In this document: piece by piece, positions 12,915 to 23,775 of the stretch
How positions within the stretch are numbered: the stretch's first letter is position 1
How the letters are laid out: each line of letters begins with the position of its first letter
From: Anseranas semipalmata
Lineage: Eukaryota; Chordata; Aves; Anseriformes; Anseranatidae
Direction: 5' to 3'
Assembly (NCBI GenBank): GCA_013399115.1
Contig: VXAA01006072.1
Coordinates: 301,770 to 365,769 of the forward strand
DNA length: 64,000 nucleotides
Made by a program: the position numbers and the translations under genes
Notes under the pieces: generated by a model
What the model saw: only the letters and a program-made list of their open reading frames with translations
Databases searched by the model: none
Told to the model about the DNA's origin: nothing

Positions 12915-13390
12915 CTGCCCTCCAGGAGGGAAGTCCTGCAGGACCCTGTCTTCCCTTCCCAGATGTTTTGAGTATTTCTGGGAATGGAGATTCCACCATC
13001 TCTCTGGCCAACCTGTCCCACTGTTAGATCACCCTCACAGTCAGTTTCTTTCTTATGTTTTAGAGGAATTCTCTGTATTTCAATTTGTGCCCATTGCCTC
13101 CTGCCTTTTCATGGGGAGCCACCAAGAAGAGCCCAACTCCACCTTCTCTGCACCCTACCATCCACTGATCAGATCGCCCCGAGCCTTCTCTTCTCCATGC
13201 CAAACAGCCCCACTGTCCTCAGCCTTTCCTCACAGGAGAGATGCTCCAGCCCCTTCATCATTTCCGTGGCCCTTTGCCGGCCTCTCTCCAGTATGCCCTG
13301 GACTCCCATGCCCTGGGGAGCCCTGACCTGGACACTGCGTTGTAGCCTCACCAGTGCTGAGCAGAGGGAACAAACACCTCCGCCAAGCGA
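12915..13390 (-). mobile_element. CR1 LINE fragment, ORF2 3' part
   Basis: On the minus strand, 13169-13351 translates to the C-terminal part of the CR1 ORF2 protein, including RATEMMKGLEHLSCEERLR and an EKRR block just after it. Continuing to lower coordinates it shows the RGNG/NGHKL-type region as degenerate DNA (about 13085-13110) and the NxLPxEVVESP-type region (about 12985-13015). Stops and frameshifts break the frame after residue 60. The upper end stops inside the 'LYSALVRPH' region (5' truncation, usual for CR1), and homology fades near 12915 without the ATTCTATG tail, so the 3' end is also missing. Non-functional. The overlapping plus-strand frames of 152 and 186 codons are antisense shadows of this element. 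Confidence 0.88.
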
Positions 13391-16279
13391 GGCAGAGAGG
13401 CATTTATTTCACCAGAAGCTATGTTTGAGGAGCTTGCTTTGAGTGTGACGTAAAGAAAGAGAGAAGTATTTATCAGCAAAACTGAAAATAGCTAGCAGCC
13501 AGAAACACAGCATGTTTGTCAGATGGTTCTGGTAAACCAAATTTACATTTTTCTTTTAGCGGGCATTAATCTAAGTCAGAGGGATAATAGGTTGCTACAT
13601 AATGAGGAAACAAGAGCGGGTCTTCTTTTACTCATCTCCAGTTTACAGTCATGTGCACCTTGGTACTGTTACCGCTCAGTAAAAGCACGGAGCATGGGAA
13701 GGTGTGCACATGGTAATAGGTTCCAAAGGGACTAGAAAGTGTGAGGACACAGAAAGAATTACTTTTTATCCTGTTTGCCTTCTGCTTTCCAGTGAGATGA
13801 TAAAGTGCTTCTACATCAAGAGACAGCTCAAGATGTTGCTGCAATAAGAAAATCCTATGACTTCCCTTATATTCTTGCTTACAGAAAAACATCCTATGTA
13901 AAAGCGGAAAAGATTTGCCACTAGCAAACTCCTCTTTGCAGTCCCAATCTGAAAGCCGCATGACATATTATCTTCTGCCTTGGTTAGTACTCGTACAGAT
14001 TCCTCCAGGCCTGCCACTGTTACTCTACATTATTTTTATACTCCTCTTCTGTAGCACAAGTTTAATTAGAAAGTGTGACTTCAACTAATGTATTCCCCAG
14101 AGAGAAGAGGTCGATACATGTATGCAAGGAATTTCTGATCTGATTATGCAGGAAGGGAAGGAACTGCTTGGAGAACTTCTGACTATACAGAAAAATTAAT
14201 TCTCCTTTTCTGCAGAAGTTTATAATGAGAAAGCTACATTATCAAATTGTTAATGATTTCACAGGCACCAAATCAGTATCACTGAGTGAAACCTCACTTA
14301 CATAATTTCGTCTTTAATGAAAGACCAGAGATGTTGGACTATACTCGTATTACACCTTGAGAGATGTTTCACAGTTTAGACTTCATCTATGTGGTTCATT
14401 TATGTTGACCTCAATATCTAAGCTAATCTGCACAAATTTCCAATGGTACTTATTCACAGCGGCAAGGCAGTCTGTGCCAAAACCAGAATATGCACTGTTA
14501 CCCTCTACAGGGAAAGTCCACAACGGGATTATTGTTTACTGCTAGGGAAACAAAACCATTTTCACGACTTCTTTAATAATCATAACTGGAAACAAAGTAC
14601 CAGCAGAATTCAGAAAGCCTCAAACTTCGCATACTACTTCTGTGAAGAACAGCACAAAGGGTGTTACTTAGCTGCTGCGTGGAGACAACCCCACATGAAG
14701 AGAGCCCAGGGCACACAGTGCTGCATGGCACCAACGTGTAACAAATGAGGTACCTATTGCAGAACTGCAACCTGAACAAGCACGCCCATCAGAGCTTGCA
14801 TTAGGACAACCTTGAGGCTTTGGAAAATGCCTCAGCATCCTTGGATGTGTTACCTCTTGCATATGCCGGTGTGCATCACAGTTCTCAATGGAAAAGCGGG
14901 GCATCAGATGACATATAACTGCAACAGCCATGCGCAGCAGTGCTGGGGATTTGCTGAGCACTGAAGGAGGAAAGCCCTGTTCTCACGCCTTGCTAGTCCA
15001 GGGACTGCAGAGCTCAGACAGAGGGGACTAAGTGTGTTCCTGGACAAGCCTCTTGCTGCCTGCTGCTGTTCTGGGCTTCTCAGAGCACAGCACATCTCCT
15101 GCAGACCCACCAAGACACGAGTGGTTCAGCGGTACACAGCAAACCAGCTCTCCGCTGTAGACAAGCATCGGGCACTCTGTGCTGCAAGCCGAAGCCCAGC
15201 CCTGCTGCAGCCCGTACCGATACCCGATGACCACGGAAGTGAGCAGGCTCTGGCACCGAGCGCAGGTCACAGCGGCCAGCGCACGGGGAAACGAGCACTC
15301 AGCTGTGCAGTCTGGAGGAGGGCACGAACTGTGCTGACAGTCTTAGCGGTCCAAGTTCTCAGTGCCCTGAGGATAGCAGCACAGAGATGATCCACTCGGC
15401 TTTCAGCTGCTGACATGAACTTTCTAGTTAAATTATTGGTTTGGTTTGCCCTTAAATGCAACCAAAGAATCCCATTATTCCAGGTAAAATGGCTCTTCCT
15501 TTCCTACTTATATACTGAACTGATAAAGCTTAAAACCGTTTTGCTGAAAACCATAAACTCAGCTTCTCTTCCATTCAGCATGTGCAAGCCTGAGGCAACA
15601 CTGATAATATTATTACTGAGACCATTTGCATAGGAGGAAATTTTCCTTTTGATACAAAAAAAGGGAAAACCCAGATGTCTTCCTATATTTTTTGGTCTGC
15701 TTGTGGTGGAGAGAATTATGGCAGTTTCATCGCTATGCAGATTAGCCAAATATCTGAAACTTTGCACCATGGGAGTTTCCAAAAAGTCTAGAGAATATAT
15801 TAGCAAACCACCTACTCTGCACCACTGGATGCACAAAAAGCACTAGAAAGACACCAAAGTTGTCTGTTCACACTTAACCCCTTCAGCAAGGAAGCACAAC
15901 ATTTCAGATATAAAAGGAACTTCTAATTTAGCATGTGAATGACAGAAGAGGTCTAGTCTCTGCCCCAGGGATACCATCAGTGCTTATCAAGAACCCCAGG
16001 AGAAGAGGACAACACACATTTGGCCGTGACTGCTATGGCCTGCAGGACAGAGGTTATCAGTTTATGCAGAGCTATCTAGGAAATGCTCTGCTTCAGGTAG
16101 ACTCCGGGGCACGTCCGCTGGTTCGGATTTAGATCCCATCATACTTCACACTTTTGAGAACTGCTCACTCAAACCATTTTGCTGAACCTCTCTATAATAA
16201 TCACACCTCCCTCCTGCTACTTAGGTGATTAATAGCTGAATTTGATTGAAAATCTGGTGCCAAGCCCTGTTTTCCCAAA
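13391..16279. other. non-coding stretch, no gene seen
   Basis: AT-rich to balanced sequence. A slightly GC-richer patch at about 14900-15400 carries overlapping frames of 69-118 codons on both strands, read as chance. No RNA gene or transposon was recognised. Confidence 0.6.
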
Positions 16280-16640
16280 CCTCCCTGTCAAGAAACCTTA
16301 TTCTGCTATTTTGAGAGGAGACCTCACCTTGCTGCCCATGCCATTAATTGAATAACTATCAGTTCCAATTTATTCCACTTGGCTACAAATTAGATTTCAG
16401 CTGGCTATTTCCAAGCCCTGCTTCAACACAGCCTTATAAAGCTGTGTCCCTTGGCTGATGCCACTTGTCAACCTGCATCTGTTCTTGGTGTATTAAAAGA
16501 CAACAAAGCCAGAAACCCGCCAGTCTTTTAATGAACAGAACCCAATACATTTGGATTTGCTCTTTTTAAGTTTATTGTTGCTTTAATGAAGATAACTAGG
16601 CTTGGTATTCAGGAGGCTCAGCCTACTTGCACCCTGCAAC
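16280..16640. promoter_or_regulatory. possible conserved non-coding block
   Basis: This block is free of long frames and rich in complex, non-repetitive AT-rich motifs: ATTAATTGAATAA, TTTATTGTTGCTTTAATGA and several TAAT cores. It has the texture of a vertebrate conserved non-coding element. This is an impression from composition only; alignment to other birds would decide. Confidence 0.15.
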
Positions 16641-16781
16641 TTGCTATTGAGAGCAGAAATATAGCAGGAAGCTAAAACTGATCTCAGGAAACTGAAGAGC
16701 AACAACACTCTCTTAGAACAAAATACCTTAAAAATCAACATTTGCAGAAATAATGACTTGTTCCCAGTTATACAAGGGCTA

Positions 16782-16797
16782 TTTTTTTTTTTTTTTT
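16782..16797. repeat. poly-T tract, 16 bases
   Basis: An uninterrupted run of 16 T in AT-rich sequence, with no recognisable retroposed partner. Confidence 0.95.
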
Positions 16798-18715
16798 AAT
16801 TCATTGAACTATGCTACTTATTGCTTACTTGTCTGGGCCTCTCCACACATCAATTAAACATCCATGCAAGGATAATCCTGTTACCTGATGAATTATCATA
16901 AGAAGAGATGTGTCTGTTAATATGTTCTCCAGAAGCACTACTCTTTAGCAGCAGGACTTGCCATGCTTATGAAGAAAGCCACATCCTTAGGAAATCCTAT
17001 ATTCTATTTTTAGGGGGCTTATATTCTTAAATTCTTATATTCCTAAACTTTTACATAATTCTGCAGCAACTTTATTTCTTTCTGCTAAGGACATCTTCAA
17101 GAACGTTTCTTTTTCAGCATGTGTCCCTTCATCATTATATTTTTGTTGTCACGGTCACGTGGAACTCACTTTGCTCTCCTCATTGTACAACGCTTGCTGG
17201 AATGATTCATCAGGACGTTCAGAAGGGTTCTGATAAGGCATCTGTGAGAGACAGTGGAGGACGTGCTGCAGAGTAAGAACCGGAATCCATGTATGAGGCA
17301 GAGAAGATTTCCTTGCTTAATAGCAGCTCTTGGAGTATAAACGTTGTGCCAGACTGCACTGCTGCTGGTTTCGGACTGATGGGAATACTTTGACAATTCC
17401 TTTAAAAAAATCACTCCATGCTTAGACACTATAATATAGCACTGTTCTGCATTGGAAGGTGGAACATTAAAAGAAAATGCACTTTTAACACTATCAGTAA
17501 CATAAGCTTTCAGACTTTTTAGGTTTAATAAGATCCTTTGGCATTTTTCATTCAGATTTCTGTTTTCCATCTATCATTCTTGAAAGGGGAGGGAGACTCT
17601 GCTCAACAACATAGCAAGTATCTGTTCATCATTTCCAGTGGAGAGACACAGAGATGGCCATCTACTAGTTACAAATGTGCACTATAAAAATCTATGAAAT
17701 AGTCGCAATTCTGCTTGTGCTGCCTAGATAATTCTTTAACTTTAAAAGCACTGGGCACTTGTACTGACAGTAGGAAACACACATTCACACATTGCTCTGT
17801 ACATATCCAGAGTGCAAAAGCAGCATTTTTACCCAAAACTTGTTGCCAGCCAGTCACAGAGGGATGAATGGGAAGAAACTACTCCTGCAATAGGAAGAAG
17901 TGGACTAATTATCCATTACTGACCTCCATGCATTCTTTTCTAATATTACTGGGTTGACTGAATGAAAGGTGCCCAGGTTCCTGATTTGGTATCTCCTACG
18001 TTCTTCTGATGGGAAATGGAAGGAGATAGAATATGTACAACCACCAGCATGCTTGCTTAGAAGTGTCTCAGCACTGATCACTGGCACAGTATAGCACAAA
18101 CAAATACTTTTAACAGAAATGCTGCATCTCAGGCTTATTTGTTTTTATATTTGCTAGAGAATCCTGAATTCTTCTTGGTGTAAAAGCTCTAAATGCCAAA
18201 GTATATGGTCCTTTGAGGAATGAACATATTTATGAGGGAAAAGAAGCTGTGAAACTCAGTACTGCATCCTTCAATATAAATTAATCACAGTACAGAATTT
18301 ACAAGACATGTTTCCCAGCAAGGACTGAAAAGAAAATGCAATTAGGGAAACCACAGTCAAGTGAAAGTCTTATCTCATCAGAAGAGGCAGAAAGTGTTTA
18401 GAATATAGTGCCTAGGGATAAGCTGTGTTATAATACAAAATATTTCTTCCACTGTTTGCAATAAACTTATGAATACTCCTCCTTAAATGCCCTAAAAGTA
18501 ATGATTGATTAGATGACTCCAAGATTTCACCAAAACCAGTTCTTTCCACTCCCTTCAGAATGAACCCAAATAAAATCCCAGCGATTTCACTGTAATTTTG
18601 TCTTCTTTTTGCAAGCTTTCCACAAACCTGTAATAAGCAGACACCTTACACCTCAATATGTGGTATGATGCCTAGAGCAGAAAGCACCTGAGTATCATTT
18701 TAGTTGTAGAGATGA
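16798..18715. other. AT-rich non-coding stretch
   Basis: Contains a 134-codon minus frame (17166-17570), long for AT-rich DNA but about what one such window should yield by chance. Its product has no recognised domain, signal peptide or family. A locally repetitive TTCTTATATTC-type segment lies at about 17018-17048. No gene is supported. Confidence 0.5.
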
Positions 18716-18718
18716 ATT

Positions 18719-18780
18719 TCATAGAATCATAGAACCATTTAGGCTGGAAAAGACCTTCAAGATCATCAGGTCCAAAATTT
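18719..18780 (-). mobile_element. CR1 3' end fragment
   Basis: The plus strand reads TCATAGAATCATAGAACC, then a segment whose reverse complement is the CR1 3' UTR ending (GATGATCTTGAAGGTC...CAGCC) followed by ATTCTATGATTCTATGA. This is the typical CR1 3' terminus inserted on the minus strand. Similarity fades after about 18780, so only the last 60 or so bases survive or can be seen. No coding capacity. Confidence 0.85.
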
Positions 18781-19589
18781 CATAAACAAAATTGCCTAAA
18801 CTTGTGACAATGCAGAAGTCCAAGAACGTAAAAGTGTAACTGAAATTCATTATGACCTATTGCTCTGAATCACGTGGATTTTTCTCGTGATTCCTGGAGT
18901 CTGAGCATCACTCAGGCAAGTACCAACTTCACTGAGAATTTTCTTCAGACATCTGATGAGGAGTCCTCATGTTGCAGTACAGACACACAGACCTATATTC
19001 TCTTTGGTCCCTGAAGCCAACAGGTCATATTTTGCATGAATTACTGTGGCAGCGTTTGGCTTCCAGCAAGTGGGAAAGCAACGGATGCTGCATCATCCCG
19101 CTGGAGAAGACGACCCGTGGCAGGGGTGGCCACAGGGTAAAGCCTCTCACAGCACTGCGTCGCTTCTCCTTCCCCGGTGTCAGAAGACCTGTTCCCCCGG
19201 GGAGAAGGTTAGGTCGTGCAGCACGTGCCTGAGGTCCCGCAGCACCTCATCTCCGGTCGCTCACGTCCTCCGCCCCAGTCCCTGCAGAATGACACTTTCC
19301 ATTTACATTGAACAGGGCAGAACAACTCCATTCGTTGCTTTAACGCAAAACCTCTGGCCTTGTAAAGCCTTGTGAGGGGCCCTGTAAGAGCAGCTTTCCC
19401 AACCCAGCAACAGGCATCTTCAGCGCAGAGTTCCAGCTGGTGTTCTGCAATCACAGACTAATCTAATTCCTATCAGAGTATAAAAATTTGTAACATTAAA
19501 ATGTCATGATAATCTCACACGAATTATGCATCTAATGAATAATTAGCTGTGGACACAATTGACACTTTGGGTCGTTAATATGAGCAAGC
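18781..19589. other. non-coding stretch, no gene seen
   Basis: Mixed composition. The patch at 19070-19290 is more GC-rich and carries overlapping frames of 81-109 codons, read as chance. At about 19500-19560 an AT-rich run with several TAAT/ATTA cores directly abuts the CpG-rich islet that follows. Confidence 0.5.
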
Positions 19590-19930
19590 GCTTAAGCCTC
19601 GAACAAACCCGCTCTGCGGCTGTGACCACAGCCACCGCTGGTGCCAAGCGGCACGGACGTACAGTGCCAACGCGCGCGCTGGACGCAGAGCACCGCTGGT
19701 GGAAAGCAGCCGGCCCCAGCCCCTCCTCGCCAGGGAGCAGAGCCTCTCCCCGGCAGGGAAAGGAAGGGCTGAGCAGCAGCGCGGGTATTCTCCACAGGCA
19801 TGGCAAAATGAATCCTTCGCTTAGTTTCAGGAGGACGCGCTCCTGCCACCACGGTCTAAAGGAACTCCCGAGCGCGGGGCCAGGAGACGGAGGGCCAGGG
19901 GAGGAGCGCAGAGCCATGCCACCTCTCTTA
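19590..19930. promoter_or_regulatory. CpG-rich islet
   Basis: About 340 bases with roughly 25 or more CpGs, including CAACGCGCGCGCTGG near 19670, against CpG-poor flanks. Plus (148 codons) and minus (160 and 86 codons) frames all stay open through it, the signature of GC bias rather than coding. It could be an unmethylated CpG island that marks a promoter or enhancer. No TSS element is visible. Confidence 0.35.
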
Positions 19931-22900
19931 CCTCCGAGTGCTTCAGATGCAATTTTCTTCAACGGCCTCAATGCTAACACTGGCACTCTGCATTGCTCCA
20001 AATAGTGACAGACAGTGCTCAGCACTGGCAGGTTTCTCCTGCCATAGGAGGCTTTTTGTCGGTACCAAAGCTATAGACCAAGCTGAGAAAAGCAGCTGAA
20101 TGGCTCTGTGGCTGCCAGGACAACACTGCTTGGTGGAAAAAGTATGATTTAGGAATAGGATTTCTGCATGACGTCTTTTTCCAACATTAAAACCTAGATA
20201 TTTAGACATGAAGTGTGAGAAATATTTTTTCCCAAGTGTTCAATGAATTTTTTATAAACTAAGATTTTAATTTTCCACCATAAGCTGTAGACATTATTTT
20301 ATGATAAAATCATTACAACAGAAGAGAGAAGAAGGCAGAACTTCGCATGTGCGCACACACACACACACCTTTCCCTACTCAGGATTTTACTGCCCCTTAG
20401 CGTCTCCGTTCCCTTCAGCTCTGCCTCTAAGGTTTTGTCTGTAGGATGTCCAGAATGAAGGAAAATAAGAAAGTAACAAATCTCTCCCAGATGGTAGAGA
20501 TGAACTCTGAAGCAATTCAGTCCAAAGGCTTCAACACACATCCAAAGTTAATGAACAAAACATGTCCAACACTCAGGATGAAGGGACATATAAAAAGGTC
20601 ATGAAAGGCCAGAATTAGCACCAGGTTGAGCACTAAAATAGAGACAGAAAGCAACAGATGTTTCTCTCCTAATTTACTTCATTAGGATCTTCTCCAGATA
20701 ACATGCAATGTTGCTTGCTAATGAAGCATTTCAATCTTCTTGCTGTACAGCTCGTAAATAAGCATCCCTGCGGTTGGAGAGGCACCAGCAAGCAGGAGCA
20801 GAATGGCTCCTCCTGGGCAGGCTTTGTCTAATTTCATAAACACTACTTTTTGTCAAAGAAAATAAAATCTGTTTCCAAATTCACAAACAAATCTGACGTA
20901 ACTTAATTAACTCCTCTTTGCTGAGTTGCCTTTCTTGAATAGTAATGCTTTAACCTCATTGTTAGCACCTACTTTCCATAAGCTCATCAAAACTAATCTC
21001 CATGTTAAGAACAGCTATGTATATACTAGCTACGTTTATTTTTAAACTACAGGAACAAGACACAATATGCACCTAAAATAATATTTTAACTCATTTATTG
21101 TCACTCTTGATATTTTACACTAAACGGAAAAAAAACCCAAACTCTGAAGCGCTTTTAAGAGTTGTGCTTCAAATACACAGACCCCAAATGCAGTTCAGAC
21201 TAGGCAATAACACTGGAGCTTTGTGAATACTGGCGTGGCATTAAATGGGACGTAGCAAACATGCTTTACAAGGAACCAACGTGTTTTTGTCCTATCTGTG
21301 TTTCAAAAGAAATCCCAATTTTGCAGCGATGAGCATCCTCTTTCTCCCTGATCTTTTCCTGGGACCTGCCAGGAGGACCGTGGGTGCGTGCGAGGAAGGA
21401 AGAGGAGAGCAGGTCGTACCCAGCCAGCTCCACTACTCTGCTCTTCTACACCAGTCTCATTTTCCAGATTACTTCCTTCTACTGGGTGTTTGTATTCGAG
21501 AATTTAAATTGTACCAGAGGAAACAAAATGAGAGATCTAAGAAAAAATGTGCCACAGCACAGTCAGCTGCAGACTGAATTTTCATCCACCTTTGGAGTGC
21601 TTCTCACGTTGTTGGTTTTCCTGTAGCTCCATATGCCAGACCTCTAATGGCTTCAACGCTGCCTCTACACCAGCTGGGAACGGTTCCCAGGCTATGGCCT
21701 ATAGACAACTCGTGGCTTGCAAGACTGTAAGTAACCTGTGGAACCAAATTAAGCAGTAAAAACTGCTTCACTGTAGCTACCCTGGTTGGCCATGAGCACG
21801 TCTGAGAGATGTTAATGGTCCAGAGAGCCAAAAATTTGGAAAATACTGTTTTAGAGAGATTGTTCTCCAGCTTTCCATCCTCTGAAAGCTTTGACAAGCA
21901 AAGGTGCAACACGCCAGGCAGACAGTATAGCTTCAGACAGAAATCTTTTAGAAGTACAAGCCAAATGCACACTATCAGAATTTGTTTACACACAGAGATT
22001 TCCCTTATAATGTCACAGTTTAGGCAGATACATTTTCAAAGTAAGATGCATTCTTTCCCACTGCGCCACATCTTAATTATAATATTCTTGCAAAGAATTT
22101 CAATTTTTCCTATCATGGGAACAAGCTCCATAATGAAAAGGATTTGTTAAAAATAAATGTAAAATATGCTATTAATTAATGAGGCTGTGCAGGTGCGTTC
22201 ACGAAAGAGTTCTAGTTCTGTGCACATTTAAGGGAGCTAGATTAAGGGTTAGCTTTGGTATAACAGTCATATCGCTATACGGTTAGAACTTTGCTGTCAT
22301 TATATATTATACACGTAACAGTATGTTTTACTTAGATTTGAATTCAGATGAGAAATACTGACGAGCACCTGGGAAAGAGGTGGTAGAAGTATGCTTCCTG
22401 CAGTAACTCAACGTGACTTTTAAAACAAAGCCAGTTCTTAATGTATTCCTGCTACCATAGTCCCTGAAAAGAAATTTGGTGGGCACCTCTCACAAGACAT
22501 AATTTTGGAGTGAGAATTAATGCAGGCCAATAGTACTAACGTTAAAATGTGCTAACGTACAGAAAAACACAAGTTTAGAGAGCCCCATTTGACACTGAAG
22601 TTCAAACTCACACGGAAGGAGAGCTAATGAGAGGAACCCTGCCCTTCTGCCGAGGGCTGTGCATTTCTGGGTTGTTTGGGTCTGTTAGGAGCAGGCACCC
22701 AAGCATGCTGAAATGTCACAAAAGATGCATTTAGATGCCGCTAGCTTTACAGCAACTTGCAGAAATGTGTGCTTTTTCTTTTTTACATTCAGATGGAATC
22801 TGTGTCCTTCCTTCACTATTTGACAGTTTGTATATATAAAACTGCTTCTGTGTTGATGAGAGTGTTTGAATTATGGGTATAAAGACATATTCACAGTCTT

Positions 22901-23188
22901 GTGATGGCTGTATATAGCACAGGGACACAAATAGCCCTCTTTTTGTTTTCTTTTGACATGAGTGCTTGCAGCACTGTGGAAAGATATTCTTAATTCATTG
23001 GAGTTAGCTTGTTTGTTGAAATGCAGCAACTTGTACTAGAGCAGGTGTGAGCATTATGCAAGGCTATTAAAAGGAAGTTGTTGGTATCTTAGGCATATGT
23101 CAACATAAGAAATCCTACAGATTATATATATGCAAAGGTGCTTAGGCATGTAGATAATATTGAAGGTATAGCCTGTGCTGCAAGTACA
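19931..23188. other. AT-rich non-coding stretch
   Basis: Holds a short (CA)n run (listed separately) and otherwise ordinary AT-rich sequence. Frames of 110-129 codons at 21245-21577 (+), 21604-21993 (-) and 21809-22150 (+) overlap each other or have no recognisable product. No gene or RNA was recognised. Confidence 0.55.
20354..20368. repeat. (CA)n microsatellite
   Basis: A short dinucleotide run of about seven CA units, preceded by TGTGCG, which extends the alternating purine-pyrimidine tract. Confidence 0.9.
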
Positions 23189-23223
23189 TTTTCTTTTTTT
23201 TCTTTTCTTTTTTTTTTTTTTTT
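23189..23223. repeat. T-rich pyrimidine tract
   Basis: A 35-base tract of T with three interspersed C, ending TTTTTTGTAG. As a polypyrimidine tract before TAG it looks superficially like a splice acceptor at 23227, but the sequence after it has no supported frame. Confidence 0.85.
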
Positions 23224-23499
23224 GTAGAATGGAAATATTTATGGACAATTGTTACGGTGTGGGCTAGATACCCCTCTGTGGGTAAGAATGGCACTTACAA
23301 TTAACATTGCTCCCAGCTGATTATTCTAAGTTAGCAAAAGCTATTAGCAGATCTGTTAGATTCCGCCCTTAAAAAGCTTGCGTCCTTTCTCATCACTCTA
23401 GTTCAAAAAAACCTACCCCAAACTGACAAATTACAGCACCACAGGGTATTTGGAAGAGGTTCTTGTGTTCAAGCCACGAAAGGATTTCAGCATCCTTCC

Positions 23500-23775
23500 T
23501 AGGAGAAGCTCTCGCGCGCCCAGGCACCCCACGCCACCTGCCCGCAGTCAGAGGACCTCAAGCGCTTTCCCGCAGCGCCCCGCGTCCCCTGGAGCTGGTG
23601 CCCTTCCCGGAGGCCCTGGCTGGAGCGGAGAGAGCGGGGCCAGGCTCCCGGCACGTCCTCGGGGGCGGCGCTGCCTCTCCCGCTGCTGGCCGGCGTTTTC
23701 AGTGCTCTTTCCCCACGGAGAGAAAACAGCCCTGGTCTGGCGCTCTGGGCACGCGCAACCTGAGACAGTCTTTAA
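23500..23775. promoter_or_regulatory. CpG-rich islet
   Basis: About 25 CpGs lie in roughly 250 bases, with CTCGCGCGCCC at the left edge and GGGGGCGGCGCTG near the middle (a GC-box-like GGGGCGG is included). Two plus frames of 128 and 148 codons overlap here in different registers, which argues against coding. A CpG-island promoter or enhancer is possible but unproven. Confidence 0.38.

Noticed and set aside
12766..13442. 186- and 152-codon plus-strand frames
   Set aside because: They are antisense shadows of the minus-strand CR1 fragment, whose real coding sense is on the other strand.
15903..15925. Second TATA-like string (ATATAAAAGG)
   Set aside because: It is a single motif in AT-rich DNA without a CpG islet or downstream transcript evidence.
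19543..20025. 160-codon minus and 148-codon plus frames
   Set aside because: Both run through the same CpG islet in opposite directions. Stop depletion by GC content explains them, and no homology is recognised.
23189..23230. Splice acceptor (long polypyrimidine tract then TAG)
   Set aside because: No supported reading frame or exon follows. It is better described as a simple T-rich tract.
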